Assembly (NCBI RefSeq): GCF_030316825.1
Contig: NZ_JASZYU010000001.1
Coordinates: forward strand, 1,922,001-1,986,000
Reading direction: 5' to 3'
DNA length: 64,000 nt
Origin: Variovorax fucosicus
Lineage (GTDB): Bacteria > Pseudomonadota > Gammaproteobacteria > Burkholderiales > Burkholderiaceae_C
Part shown: piece after piece, positions 32,939 to 41,912 of the stretch
Layout of the letters: each line of letters starts with the position of its first letter
How positions within the stretch are numbered: the first letter of the stretch is position 1
Position numbers and translations under genes: made by a program
Notes under the pieces: model-generated
The model's database searches: none
What the model saw: only the letters and a program-made list of their open reading frames with translations
Told to the model about the DNA's origin: nothing

Positions 32939-34249
32939 TCAGTTGCTGCGCGGCCCGCGTGCCGCGGGTTTTTTCGGCTTCTTGTCGCCGTCGCCGCCGC
33001 CGAACAGCTGCTCCACTTTCTGCCCGATGCGCGCGCCGATCGCGGTGCCGACGCCCGGCAGCACGGCACTGCCGATGGCTGCGCCGGCCAGCGCACCACC
33101 GGTGAGTGACAGTTCCGGCACGTCGACCGTGCCGCCCACCTTGAGCGGCACGCCGACCACGCCATCGACCAGGTCGACCGCCGCCTCGCCGTCGAGCTTG
33201 CGGTTCAGCATGGTGACGCTGCCGCTGGCGGTGAGCAGGCCGGAGCGCGCCTTGAGGTCGCGATAGCGCATCACCACGCCGTCGTCGGTGTTCTGCGTTT
33301 CGAGCGTGCCGGCAAGTTCATCGAGCGGGGTCTGCCCGCCGCGGCTGATGCCGGCGGTGACCACCGCCTTGGCCAGGTCGAAGCGCAGCAGCGTGGCGGG
33401 CCGCACCGTGAAGCGCGTGCGCGTGTGCAGCACCCGAAGCAGCGCGATGGGGTTGTCGGCTTCGGCATCGACTTCGGTGCGGCCCTCGATGCGGCCTTCG
33501 ACCGGCGCGCGCCGTTTGAAGGCGGCCGTGAGCAGCGCGATGTCGACGTTGCGCGGCGTGAGCTCGGCATGCAGGCGCAGACGCTGGTCGGGCAAGGTCT
33601 GCACGGTGGTGGTGCCGTTCCAGCTGCCGCCCGCCACCTCGATGTCGGTGCGCCAGCGGTCAGTGCCGTCCTCGCGCTCCAGCACGAGGCGGGCCGGCGG
33701 TGTCACCTCGCGTCGCGCCACTTCGGCGTGTCGCGGCAGCCAGCCGGGGTCGAAGTCGATGCTGCCGTCATAGGCCAGCGCGATGCCGCGCCGGTCGATC
33801 CAGGTCAGGTCGCTGAAGCGGGCGTGTTCGACCGGAACGCTGTGAACCGTCCAGCCGCCCACCGGCTGCTGCGCCTTGTCGCCGAGCTGCCGGAACGCGC
33901 GCACCGATGCACGCGGCAGCACCGCACCCTCGATCTCGACGGTGCCGATCTGCACGCGACGCGCCAGCAGCGCCGACAGGCCGGCGCGCAGCACCAGCTT
34001 TTGCACAGTGATCGGCTCCTTCTGGGTGGTGGCGACCTCGCTCAGCGTGATGGCCGGGCCGGGCCGCAGCGTCCAGTGCGCGGCGCCGACGCGCAGGCCG
34101 ATGCCGGTGCGCTGCTCGAACTCGCTCGCAATGCGCGCGGCAAGCTCCTCATCGCTGGGCAGCCACCAGGCCAGGCCGGCGGCCAGCAGCACGACCACCG
34201 CCAGCGCCGTGGCGGCGATGCCGGCAATCCATCGTTGTGGGCGGGTCAT
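32939..34249 (-). CDS. AsmA-like inner-membrane protein
   Basis: A 436-residue protein with one N-terminal membrane anchor (IAGIAATALAVVVLLAAGLAWWL, about 8-30) and a long periplasmic beta-rich part of AsmA type (LPSDEELAARIASEFEQRTGIGL, then repeated strands). The C-terminus reads GGALAGAAIGSAVLPGVGTAIGARIGQKVEQLF, as in AsmA/TamB-like bridge proteins, and ends in a lysine-rich tail. Proteins of this kind are linked to lipid transport to the outer membrane. It is shorter than AsmA of E. coli (about 617). Confidence 0.75.
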   Translation of the reverse strand: MTRPQRWIAGIAATALAVVVLLAAGLAWWLPSDEELAARIASEFEQRTGIGLRVGAAHWTLRPGPAITLSEVATTQKEPITVQKLVLRAGLSALLARRVQIGTVEIEGAVLPRASVRAFRQLGDKAQQPVGGWTVHSVPVEHARFSDLTWIDRRGIALAYDGSIDFDPGWLPRHAEVARREVTPPARLVLEREDGTDRWRTDIEVAGGSWNGTTTVQTLPDQRLRLHAELTPRNVDIALLTAAFKRRAPVEGRIEGRTEVDAEADNPIALLRVLHTRTRFTVRPATLLRFDLAKAVVTAGISRGGQTPLDELAGTLETQNTDDGVVMRYRDLKARSGLLTASGSVTMLNRKLDGEAAVDLVDGVVGVPLKVGGTVDVPELSLTGGALAGAAIGSAVLPGVGTAIGARIGQKVEQLFGGGDGDKKPKKPAARGPRSN

Positions 34250-34354
34250 GCGCCGAGCTTAGGGTCGGGGCGGTGTCGCCGATGTCGGCCGGCCGCCCGT
34301 TTGCACGGCGCGGGCTCGCTACAGTGTTGCACCTTCACTGGCCTGGAGCCCCGC

Positions 34355-34780
34355 ATGCCCATCTGGCAAAAACCCGTCACGCTCGACCTCCTCAATTCGC
34401 GCAGCGCCGAGGGCGCCGTGGCCGCGCTCGGCATCGAGTTCACCGAGATCGGCGACGACTTCCTGCGCGCGCGCGTGCCGGTCGACGCACGCACCGTGCA
34501 ACCGTATGGCCTGCTGCACGGCGGCGTGTCGGTGCTGCTGGCCGAAACGCTGGGTTCGACCGGCGCCTACTACGCCTCGCCCGAGGGGCAACGCGCCGTG
34601 GGCCTGGACAGCAACGCCAACCACCTGCGCGGCGCCATGGGCGGCTGGGTCACGGGCACCGCGCGGCCGGTGCACCGCGGCAGAACCACCCAGGTCTGGC
34701 AGATCGAGATGACGAACGACGCCGGCGAGCTGACCTGCGTCTCGCGCCTCACGATGGCAATGCAGCCGCAACGCGCGTAA
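34355..34780 (+). CDS. Hotdog-fold thioesterase, YdiI/PaaI-like
   Basis: A 141-residue acyl-CoA thioesterase beginning MPIWQKPVTLDLLN. The hotdog motif LLHGGVSVLLAETLGSTGA contains the catalytic Glu of the YdiI/MenI group, and SNANHLRGAMGGWVTGTARPVHRGRTTQVWQIEM (only its position is noted) matches the rest of the fold. It hydrolyses aromatic or short acyl-CoAs. AATGCCCTGGAGCCCCGC precedes the start. The gene is divergent from the AsmA-like gene and 15 bp before the NCS2 permease. Confidence 0.88.
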   Translation: MPIWQKPVTLDLLNSRSAEGAVAALGIEFTEIGDDFLRARVPVDARTVQPYGLLHGGVSVLLAETLGSTGAYYASPEGQRAVGLDSNANHLRGAMGGWVTGTARPVHRGRTTQVWQIEMTNDAGELTCVSRLTMAMQPQRA

Positions 34781-34795
34781 AAAAGGAGACTGCAC

Positions 34796-36088
34796 ATGAC
34801 CGATTCCTACCTCCCCCGCTGGCGCGAGGTGCAGGCCACCAGTGGCAGCGTCGTCGCGCCCGACGAACGCCTGCCCTGGCCGCAGACCGCCGTGATGGGG
34901 GTGCAGCACGTGATCGCGATGTTCGGCGCCACGGTGCTGGCACCGATCCTGATGGGCTTCAACCCCAACATCGCAATCCTGATGAGCGGCGTCGGCACGC
35001 TGATCTTTTTTCTGGTCACGGGCGGACGGGTGCCGAGCTATCTCGGATCGAGCTTCGCGTTCATCGGCGTGGTGATCGCGGCCAGCGGCTACGCCGGGAC
35101 AGGGCCGAACGCCAACATCGCTGTGGCGCTGGGCGGCATCGTGGCCTGCGGCGTGCTCTACGTGCTGATCGGCGCCATCGTGCAGATGGTTGGCACCGGC
35201 TGGATCGAGCGCTTCATGCCGCCGGTGGTCACGGGGGCGGTGGTCGCGGTGATCGGGCTCAACCTGGCAGGCATTCCGATCAAGAACATGGCGGCCAACA
35301 ATTTCGACGCGTGGATGCAGGCGGTCACCTTCCTGTGCGTCGGGCTGGTGGCGGTGTTTGCGCGCGGCATGCTGCAGCGGCTGCTGATCCTGGTTGGCCT
35401 GATCCTCGCGAGCATCGTCTACGCGGTGCTGACCAACGGCCTGGGCCTGGGCAAGCCGATGGACTTGAGCGGCATTGCCAACGCGGCCTGGTTCGGCCTG
35501 CCGGCCTTCACCGCGCCGGTGTTCACCGGCAACGCAATGCTGCTGATCGCGCCGGTGGCGATCATCCTCGTGGCCGAGAACCTCGGCCACCTGAAAGCCG
35601 TGACCGCGATGACCGGCCGCAACCTCGACCGCTACATGGGCCGCGCCTTCATCGGCGACGGCATTGCTACGGTGGTGAGCGGCGCGGCGGGCGGCACCGG
35701 CGTAACCACCTATGCCGAGAACATCGGCGTGATGGCCGCCACGCGCATCTACTCGACCGCGGTGTTCGTGGTGGCCGCGCTGATCGCGCTGGTGCTGGGC
35801 TTCAGCCCCAAGTTCGGCGCGGTGATCCAGGCGATTCCGCTGCCGGTCATGGGCGGCGTGAGCATCGTGGTGTTCGGCCTGATCGCGATCGCGGGCGCCA
35901 AGATCTGGGTCGACAACAAGGTCGACTTCTCGCAGAACCGGAACCTGATCGTGGCTGCCATCACGCTGATCATCGGCACCGGCGACTTCACGCTCAAGTT
36001 CGGCCAGTTCGCGCTGGGTGGCATCGGCACCGCCACCTTTGGCGCCATCCTGCTGTGGGCGCTGCTCGGGCGCTCGCGCAACGCTTAA
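34796..36088 (+). CDS. NCS2-family nucleobase permease (UraA/RutG-like)
   Basis: A 430-residue inner-membrane transporter with about 14 hydrophobic segments. NCS2 features include GVQHVIAMFGATVLAPILMGF near the N-terminus, the signature VAENLGHLKAVTAMTG (about 258-273) with the substrate-binding Glu, and GGTGVTTYAENIGVMAATRIYS. It imports uracil or a related pyrimidine with protons; the GGTGVTTYAENIG form is that of uracil carriers. AAGGAGA precedes the ATG. It follows the thioesterase closely but shares no obvious pathway. Confidence 0.92.
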   Translation: MTDSYLPRWREVQATSGSVVAPDERLPWPQTAVMGVQHVIAMFGATVLAPILMGFNPNIAILMSGVGTLIFFLVTGGRVPSYLGSSFAFIGVVIAASGYAGTGPNANIAVALGGIVACGVLYVLIGAIVQMVGTGWIERFMPPVVTGAVVAVIGLNLAGIPIKNMAANNFDAWMQAVTFLCVGLVAVFARGMLQRLLILVGLILASIVYAVLTNGLGLGKPMDLSGIANAAWFGLPAFTAPVFTGNAMLLIAPVAIILVAENLGHLKAVTAMTGRNLDRYMGRAFIGDGIATVVSGAAGGTGVTTYAENIGVMAATRIYSTAVFVVAALIALVLGFSPKFGAVIQAIPLPVMGGVSIVVFGLIAIAGAKIWVDNKVDFSQNRNLIVAAITLIIGTGDFTLKFGQFALGGIGTATFGAILLWALLGRSRNA

Positions 36089-36429
36089 GGCGGGTTGCCC
36101 TGCGGCCCGACCGGCGGCGGCGCGGCGCGGCCGCTGGAACCGGGGGCCAGCTTGCGGCCGAACGCCTCGCCCACACGGCGCGGGCCGGCGCTGGCGCGTT
36201 CGCTGCCGGTGGCGATGCCACGGCGCGCCGCGTGGTCGGCGCGGTTGATGCTGCGGCCGGCCGCATCGGTGCCGCGCTTCACACTTTGCAGCGGCTTGCT
36301 CTGGCTGCCCGCCGGCGCCGGTCTGGCGTGATCGTCGGCAGCCTGCGCTGCCAGCGGCGACAGCACGAGCGCCGCCATCCACGCCACGAAGGCGCTGCGC
36401 ATCATCATCAAGGGTGCCCGGTTCATCAT
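36085..36429 (-). CDS. Small secreted hypothetical protein
   Basis: A 114-residue protein with a signal peptide (SAFVAWMAALVLSPLAAQAA). The mature chain is short, basic and proline-rich (RAGPRR-like stretches, AGPRRVGEAFGRKLAPG). I do not recognise a family. Its first ATG overlaps the wax-ester synthase stop (ATGA), so it is translationally coupled to that gene, and its own stop overlaps the convergent permease stop by four bases. It may be an exported partner of lipid metabolism, but this rests only on position. Confidence 0.55.
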   Translation of the reverse strand: MMNRAPLMMMRSAFVAWMAALVLSPLAAQAADDHARPAPAGSQSKPLQSVKRGTDAAGRSINRADHAARRGIATGSERASAGPRRVGEAFGRKLAPGSSGRAAPPPVGPQGNPP

Positions 36430-38177
36430 GCTGCGCTCGCGGTCTTGCGCGCGCGCCCGGCCGGCGCGGCCTTCTTGGCCGCTGCCTTCTTGGCCGCCGT
36501 CTTTTTGGCGGCCGGCTTCGCGGCCGCCTTGGCAGCGACGGGGCTTGCCTTCTTGGCGGCCACCTTCTTCGCCGGTGCCTTGGGGGCCGGGGCCTTCTTC
36601 GCCGCCGCCTTCTTCGCCGCGGGTTTCGGCTCGGGCTTGGGCGCTTCCACCTTCACCGCGGCAGGCCTAGCCTTCACGACCTCGGCCACCGGCGGCGGCG
36701 GCGCGGCGGTCTTGGCGGCAGCGGCCTTGCCGGCGGCGCCGGCCGTCTTGGCATCGCCGGGCAGCGTCTGGGTCAGCTCCATCAGCAGCCGGTGCTCGGC
36801 CAGCAGGTAGTCGCCGAGCTCGGTGAGGTCGGGCACGGCGCGGCGGCAGGCGATCAGGCCGTAGTCCATGCGGCCGTTGTAGCTCTGCACGGTGATGTTG
36901 AGCGCCATGCCGTGGCTCGCGATCGACACCGGGTAGTAGCAGGTGACGAGCGCGCCGGCAAAGTACATCGGGAACGGCGCGCCGGCCACGTTGGAGATCG
37001 CCACGTTGGCCGTCGGCGGCAGCAGGTTGACCAGGCCGGAGCGCCCGATCATCGAGGCCATGCCCGACATCAGCCAGGGGGCGCCGAACATCGGAAAGTC
37101 GTCCATGACCACCGCCTTGAACCGGCTCATCATCGACTTGGACGAGGTCGACGAGGTGTTGATCGCGCGCATGCGCTCGACCGGATCCTTGATGTCGGTC
37201 GCCAGGCTCACCAGGATGATGCTGGCCTGGTTGTTGGCAGTGGTGTCGCCCGCTTCGCGCAAGCTCACCGGCACGCCGGCCACCAGCGGCTTGTCGGGCA
37301 GCTCGTTGTTGTCGGCCAGGAAGTGGCGCATGGCGCCGGCCACGGTGGCCATGACCACGTCGTTGAGCGACACGCCGAAGTGCTTGGCGATGTGCTTGGT
37401 TTCCGCCAGCGAGATGGTGCGGCCGGCAAAGGTGCGCTGGTTGGTGATCGACACGTTCAGCGAGGTGCGCGGCGCGAACAGGCTGAACTTCTTGGGCATC
37501 GCGCTGACCGACTTGCCGTCCGCGCCTTCGACCGGCTTGGCCAGCCCGCCGATAGCCTTGGCCAATGCCGGGGCCATCTTGAAGAGCTTGACGTACTGCT
37601 GAGCGGTGTTGCGCAGCGCGGCGCCTGCGAGTTCGGCCATGCCGAGCTGGTATTCATTGCGATGCGGACGCGTGCGCGGCGGCTTGACCACGCGGCCGGT
37701 CGGCTCCATGTCGAAGATCGCCTTGCCGACCTCGACGCCGGCCTGGCCGTCGATGCCGGCATGGTGCACCTTGGTGTAGAGGCCGATCTGGCCGCTCTTG
37801 AGGCCGTCGATGATGAAGAACTCCCAGAGCGGCCGGCTGCGGTCGAGCAGCGTGGAATGCAGGCGCGCCACGTACTGCTGCAGCTGGCGGTTGGTGCCGG
37901 GGCTGGGCAGCGTGACATGGCGCACGTGGTAGTCGATGTCGATATCTTCGTCGTCGACCCACACCGGGTTCGACAGGTCGAACGGCATCAGCGCCAGCTT
38001 GCGCGTGAACACGTCGGCCAGGTGGATGCGCGACAGCAGGTAGGCCTTGGCATCTTCGTAGAAGTCGCCTTCGTAGCCTTCGGGCAGGTCGAGCACGTTG
38101 AGCGAGCCGACGTGCATCGGCATCTCAGGCGTTTCGAGGTGAAGGAAGGTCGAATCGAGGCCGCTCAGGTGTTTCAT
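36426..38177 (-). CDS. Wax ester synthase/diacylglycerol acyltransferase with a Lys/Ala-rich tail
   Basis: A 583-residue WS/DGAT. It begins KHLSGLDSTFLHLETPEMPMHVGS, carries the catalytic HHAGIDG (138-144) and the PLWEFFIIDGL motif, and continues to the C-terminal family domain with NVAISNVAGAPFPMYFAG. It esterifies fatty acyl-CoA with alcohols or diacylglycerol to make storage lipid. The last hundred or so residues are a low-complexity Ala/Lys/Pro tail (repeats such as PAAKKAAAKKA) like histone H1 or AlgP, absent from typical WS/DGATs of about 460-480 residues. It might bind DNA, RNA or lipid-body anionic surfaces (inference). Confidence 0.9.
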   Translation of the reverse strand: MKHLSGLDSTFLHLETPEMPMHVGSLNVLDLPEGYEGDFYEDAKAYLLSRIHLADVFTRKLALMPFDLSNPVWVDDEDIDIDYHVRHVTLPSPGTNRQLQQYVARLHSTLLDRSRPLWEFFIIDGLKSGQIGLYTKVHHAGIDGQAGVEVGKAIFDMEPTGRVVKPPRTRPHRNEYQLGMAELAGAALRNTAQQYVKLFKMAPALAKAIGGLAKPVEGADGKSVSAMPKKFSLFAPRTSLNVSITNQRTFAGRTISLAETKHIAKHFGVSLNDVVMATVAGAMRHFLADNNELPDKPLVAGVPVSLREAGDTTANNQASIILVSLATDIKDPVERMRAINTSSTSSKSMMSRFKAVVMDDFPMFGAPWLMSGMASMIGRSGLVNLLPPTANVAISNVAGAPFPMYFAGALVTCYYPVSIASHGMALNITVQSYNGRMDYGLIACRRAVPDLTELGDYLLAEHRLLMELTQTLPGDAKTAGAAGKAAAAKTAAPPPPVAEVVKARPAAVKVEAPKPEPKPAAKKAAAKKAPAPKAPAKKVAAKKASPVAAKAAAKPAAKKTAAKKAAAKKAAPAGRARKTASAA

Positions 38178-38232
38178 GGTGTCTCCTCTGTCCCGTGTCG
38201 CTTGAAGTTGTTCTCTGGGGCCCCGGCTTCGC

Positions 38233-39042
38233 TCAGCGATCGGGGCTGCCCGCAGGATACAGCGCGCGTTCAAGCCCGCGCGGGCTGAAATGTGTCCACC
38301 CGTCTTCGGCCTGCGCCAGCCGGTCGCCCAGCGCATAGAGCACCAGGGGATGCACGCCCAGGCCGCTGTGGGTGGCGCCGACGATCTCGATGTTGTCGGT
38401 GAGCGGGCCTTTCTTCTCGATGCAGCAGCCCCAGCCAACGATGCCGTCGGTGCGCGTGAAGATCGAGGTGGTGGGCACGCCCGGCGGCGGGCCTTCGCCG
38501 CGTTCGCCGGGGTCGACGTCGTTCTTGCCGCTCACCATCTGGTAGACGCCCCAGGCGTTGCTGCTGGTATGGGGGTTGCCGTAGATCGGGCTGCCGAGCG
38601 TGACGACCTGCCGCACCTGGTCGGGCGCCTCGCGCGCCAACTCGCGCGCGTACACGCCGCCCAGGCTCCAGCCGATCACGCTGACCTTGCGGCCGGTGCG
38701 CCCATGCAGTTCGGCCAGCGTCTTGCGCATCTGGCCGAGCACGCCCTGGCGCGGACCAAAGTTGCGGCCCTGGCCCCAACCCGTGACGTCGTAGCCGCGC
38801 GCAGCCAGAAAGCGGCGCAGCGGCACCGTGGAAACGTCGTCGGCCATCAGCCCCGGCAGCACCAGCACCGGATGGCCATCGCCGCGCGGCACGCGGGCCA
38901 TCAGCCAGGGCATGGCGAGCGGCAGGCTCGACAGCTCCCATATCACTCGGCTTTCGAGCAGCAGCAGCAGCTTGGACGGACGGCTTTCGTCGGGCGTGTT
39001 CCGGAACAGGCCCCTGAAGGGCAGGACGTCGGCGAGTTTCAA
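38233..39042 (-). CDS. Alpha/beta-hydrolase (esterase/lipase)
   Basis: A 269-residue hydrolase. The nucleophile elbow is GWSLGGVYARELA (Ser125 or so), the acid region is near SIFTRTDGIVGWG and the His is in GATHSGLGVHP. Such hydrolases often accompany WS/DGAT genes and may hydrolyse or supply lipid substrates. It is upstream of the WS/DGAT on the same strand (55 bp), so they likely form an operon. No signal peptide is clear. It starts near the run of A residues at 39041-39047. Confidence 0.85.
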   Translation of the reverse strand: MKLADVLPFRGLFRNTPDESRPSKLLLLLESRVIWELSSLPLAMPWLMARVPRGDGHPVLVLPGLMADDVSTVPLRRFLAARGYDVTGWGQGRNFGPRQGVLGQMRKTLAELHGRTGRKVSVIGWSLGGVYARELAREAPDQVRQVVTLGSPIYGNPHTSSNAWGVYQMVSGKNDVDPGERGEGPPPGVPTTSIFTRTDGIVGWGCCIEKKGPLTDNIEIVGATHSGLGVHPLVLYALGDRLAQAEDGWTHFSPRGLERALYPAGSPDR

Positions 39043-39277
39043 AAAAATAGCTCCCTATGGGTATTTCGTGTGCGCCGGATTTTGTAGAGGTTGAGCCCAA
39101 AAGTGGAGCACCACCGGGTCGCCGCCGCGACTAGGGTTTACCGCAGGCACGAAAGCGGTGCACCTCAAATGCAACCCGATGCAAAGAGTGTTGTGCTGAG
39201 TGAGCGGTTGCGCCGCCTCGCGCCGGGGCCGGTAGCTGCGCCCGTTAGACTTGAGCGCTTTCCGCAAGACGTTTCCC

Positions 39278-40042
39278 ATGGCCGATGCATCCGCCGCGCG
39301 CACCCGAGCGGTTTTCGAATTCAAGAGCGCGACGCTGCCGCTGATTGCGGTGATCCTCAAGACGGCCGACCTGGCTGTCCTGACCGAGGCGCTCGACGCC
39401 CAGCTGGCCGACTCTCCCGATTTCTTCGAGCAGGAGCCAGTGGTCATCGACCTCTCGCTGCTGCAGGACGAGGGAGAAACGGCCGTGCTCGACTTCACCG
39501 CGCTGCGCGCCCTGCTGGCACGGCACCAGACGCAGCCGATCGCCGTGCGCGGCGGCAACCCCGAACAGAACATCGCCGCCCGAGCCGCCGGCCTGGCGCT
39601 GGCCGCCATGCCGGTGTCGCCGCCGGCGCGCCCACCGGCAGCCCCCGCCGAGGCAGCGAGCCCCGCCCCGCAGATCGTGCGCGAAGTGCCGGTGCCGGCC
39701 AACGGCACGCTGCTGATCGACAAGCCGCTGCGCTCGGGCCAGCAGGTCTACGCCCGCGGCGGCGACGTGATCGTGACCGCGGTGGTGAGCTTCGGCGCCG
39801 AAGTGATCGCCGACGGCAACGTGCACGTCTACGCGCCGCTGCGTGGCAAGGCTATTGCAGGGGCCCGTGGCAACACCGAGGCGCGCATCTTCACGACCTG
39901 CCTCGAAGCGCAGCTGGTGGCGATTGCAGGCATCTACCGCACGGCCGAAGTGCCGCTCGGCCCCGACGTGGCCGGCAAGGCGGCGCAGATCAGCCTCGAC
40001 GGCAAGAAACTCGTGATCGATCCGATCACATCAACAAAATAG
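39278..40042 (+). CDS. minC: Septum site-determining protein MinC
   Basis: A 254-residue inhibitor of FtsZ assembly. The N-terminal domain (about 1-105) begins FEFKSATLPLIAVILKT. A proline/alanine linker (PPARPPAAPAEAASPAP) joins it to the C-terminal beta-helix domain, with GTLLIDKPLRSGQQVYARGGDVIV and GNVHVYAPLRGKAIAGA, which binds MinD. The ATG at 39278 is preferred to the TTG at 39251. It heads the minCDE operon. Confidence 0.93.
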   Translation: MADASAARTRAVFEFKSATLPLIAVILKTADLAVLTEALDAQLADSPDFFEQEPVVIDLSLLQDEGETAVLDFTALRALLARHQTQPIAVRGGNPEQNIAARAAGLALAAMPVSPPARPPAAPAEAASPAPQIVREVPVPANGTLLIDKPLRSGQQVYARGGDVIVTAVVSFGAEVIADGNVHVYAPLRGKAIAGARGNTEARIFTTCLEAQLVAIAGIYRTAEVPLGPDVAGKAAQISLDGKKLVIDPITSTK

Positions 40043-40055
40043 AGAAGGACAGGCG

Positions 40056-40871
40056 ATGGCCAAAATTGTGGTGGTGACCTCGGGCAAGGGCGGCGTCGGC
40101 AAGACGACCACGAGCGCGAGCTTTGCCTCGGGGCTTGCACTCGCGGGCAAGAAGACGGCGGTGATCGACTTCGACGTGGGCCTGCGCAACCTCGACTTGA
40201 TCATGGGCTGCGAGCGCCGCGTGGTGTACGACCTGATCAACGTCATCCAGGGCGAGGCCAACCTGAACCAGGCGCTGATCAAGGACAAGCAGTGCGACAA
40301 CCTGTTCGTGCTGGCCGCCTCGCAGACGCGCGACAAGGACGCGCTGACACAGGACGGCGTCGAGAAGGTGCTGAAGGACCTGGCCGCGATGGACTTCGAC
40401 TACATCGTCTGCGACTCGCCGGCCGGCATCGAAACCGGCGCGCTGATGGCGATGCACTTCGCCGACGAGGCGCTGGTCGTCACCAACCCCGAAGTCTCCT
40501 CGGTGCGCGACTCGGATCGCATCCTGGGCATGCTCAGCAGCAAGACCAAGCGCGCTGTGGACGGCGGCGAGCCGATCAAGGAACACCTGCTGATCACGCG
40601 CTACAACCCGAATCGCGTCGCCGGCGGCCAGATGCTGTCGCTCGAAGACATCCAGGACATCCTGCGCATCAAGCTGATCGGCGTGATCCCCGAGTCGGAA
40701 AGCGTGCTCAACGCGTCGAACCAGGGCGTGCCCGCGATCCATGACAAGGGCAGCGACGTGGCCGAAGCCTACGGCGACGTGGTGGCGCGCTTCCTCGGCG
40801 AAGACAAGCCCCTGCGCTTTGTCGAAGCGCAGAAGCCGGGCTTCTTCAAGCGCATGTTCGGAGGGAAGTAA
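40056..40871 (+). CDS. minD: Septum site-determining ATPase MinD
   Basis: A 271-residue deviant-Walker ATPase. The Walker A motif is GKGGVGKTTTSASFASGL near the N-terminus, followed by IDFDVGLRNLDLIMGCERRVVYDLINV (part). The C-terminal amphipathic membrane helix is KPGFFKRMFGGK. It recruits MinC to the membrane and oscillates with MinE. It starts 13 bp after minC with GAAGGA upstream. Confidence 0.97.
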   Translation: MAKIVVVTSGKGGVGKTTTSASFASGLALAGKKTAVIDFDVGLRNLDLIMGCERRVVYDLINVIQGEANLNQALIKDKQCDNLFVLAASQTRDKDALTQDGVEKVLKDLAAMDFDYIVCDSPAGIETGALMAMHFADEALVVTNPEVSSVRDSDRILGMLSSKTKRAVDGGEPIKEHLLITRYNPNRVAGGQMLSLEDIQDILRIKLIGVIPESESVLNASNQGVPAIHDKGSDVAEAYGDVVARFLGEDKPLRFVEAQKPGFFKRMFGGK

Positions 40872-40874
40872 GCC

Positions 40875-41150
40875 ATGTCCTTTCTCTCGTTCCTGCTCGG
40901 CGAAAAGAAAAAGACGGCGAGCGTCGCCAAGGAGCGGCTGCAGATCATCCTGGCGCACGAACGCTCGGGCCTCGGCAACAGCCGGCCGCCGGCGTACCTG
41001 GCCGACCTCCAGCGCGAGCTGGTGGCAGTGATCTCCAAGTACGTGTCGATCCGGCCGGAAGACATCAAGGTCAACCTGGAACGCCAGGACGATCTCGAAG
41101 TGCTGGAGGTGAAGATCGAGTTGCCCGACGCGGTGGTGCCAGCACGCTGA
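40875..41150 (+). CDS. minE: Cell division topological specificity factor MinE
   Basis: A 91-residue protein. The N-terminal membrane/MinD-binding part is [29 protein letters not shown] (part) and the C-terminal dimer domain is [19 protein letters not shown]. It stimulates MinD ATPase and sets the division site. It starts three bases after minD and is the last gene before a strong terminator at 41190. Confidence 0.96.
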   Translation: MSFLSFLLGEKKKTASVAKERLQIILAHERSGLGNSRPPAYLADLQRELVAVISKYVSIRPEDIKVNLERQDDLEVLEVKIELPDAVVPAR

Positions 41151-41189
41151 GGCCGCATCGCGCCCGGCCATCGATCTGATCGCCGCCCA

Positions 41190-41220
41190 CGCCCGCCAGC
41201 GCAATGCTGGCGGGCGTTTT
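41190..41220 (+). terminator. Rho-independent terminator of minCDE
   Basis: CGCCCGCCAGC (41190-41200), a GCAAT loop, GCTGGCGGGCG (41206-41216) and TTTT form an 11-bp perfect stem followed by a short U-run, 40 bp after minE. Confidence 0.88.
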
Positions 41221-41369
41221 CATTGGTGGACAGGAGTTGCGTGCGGGCCAGTCCGGTGGGGGACAGCGGGAAACCCCGCAGCGAAATCTGCGCGGCGAGG
41301 CTCGCCGAATGCGCGGCGGCGGCGTATCGTGTCAGCCGCCCGATTCCACAACCCTCACCGAAAGCAAAC

Positions 41370-41912
41370 ATGGCCACCAGCAAGAAGACCGCCCCCAAGA
41401 AGACCGCCGCCGCCGCACCGAAAGCAGCGCCGCGCGCGAACCCGGTGCAAGACATCCAGGAAGCGATGGCCAAGCCGTTCAAGGGCGTGACCGAGCGGCT
41501 GCAAGCCCTGAACATCCCCGGCATCGCCGAGCGCTTCAAGGAAATGAACGTGCAGGGCGCCGCCGGCGCGCTGCTCGACAACGGACGCAAGGATCTGAAA
41601 GCGCTGGTCGAGGCCAACGAGAAGTCCTACAAGGGCCTGCAGGCCGTGGTGGCGCGGCAGACCGAAATGCTCAAGTCGTCCATCAGCGACTGGCAAGGTG
41701 CGGTGCAAGGCATGCCCGGCAAGGATCCGAAGGAAAACCTGGCCAAGCTCGACGAAATGGCCCGTGCCTCGTTCAAGCGCGCGCTCGACGACATGAAGGA
41801 GCTGGCCGACCTGGCCGCCAAGTCGCAGGCCGATGCCTTCAACGTGGTGCGCGAACGCATCAACGACAACGTGGAACAGGTCAGCAAGCTGCTCAAGCGC
41901 GGCGGCAAGTGA
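41370..41912 (+). CDS. Phasin-family protein (PHB granule-associated)
   Basis: A 180-residue helical protein with a Lys/Ala/Pro N-terminal tail (ATSKKTAPKKTAAAAPKAAP), then amphipathic helices (ERLQALNIPGIAERFKEMNVQG) and a C-terminal coiled region (VRERINDNVEQVSKLLKRG). It coats polyhydroxybutyrate granules. The Ala/Lys/Pro tail is unusual in being at the N-terminus, and it matches the style of the tail on the WS/DGAT. It overlaps the next gene's GTG by four bases. Transcription likely starts in the 149-bp gap after the min terminator. Confidence 0.87.
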   Translation: MATSKKTAPKKTAAAAPKAAPRANPVQDIQEAMAKPFKGVTERLQALNIPGIAERFKEMNVQGAAGALLDNGRKDLKALVEANEKSYKGLQAVVARQTEMLKSSISDWQGAVQGMPGKDPKENLAKLDEMARASFKRALDDMKELADLAAKSQADAFNVVRERINDNVEQVSKLLKRGGK

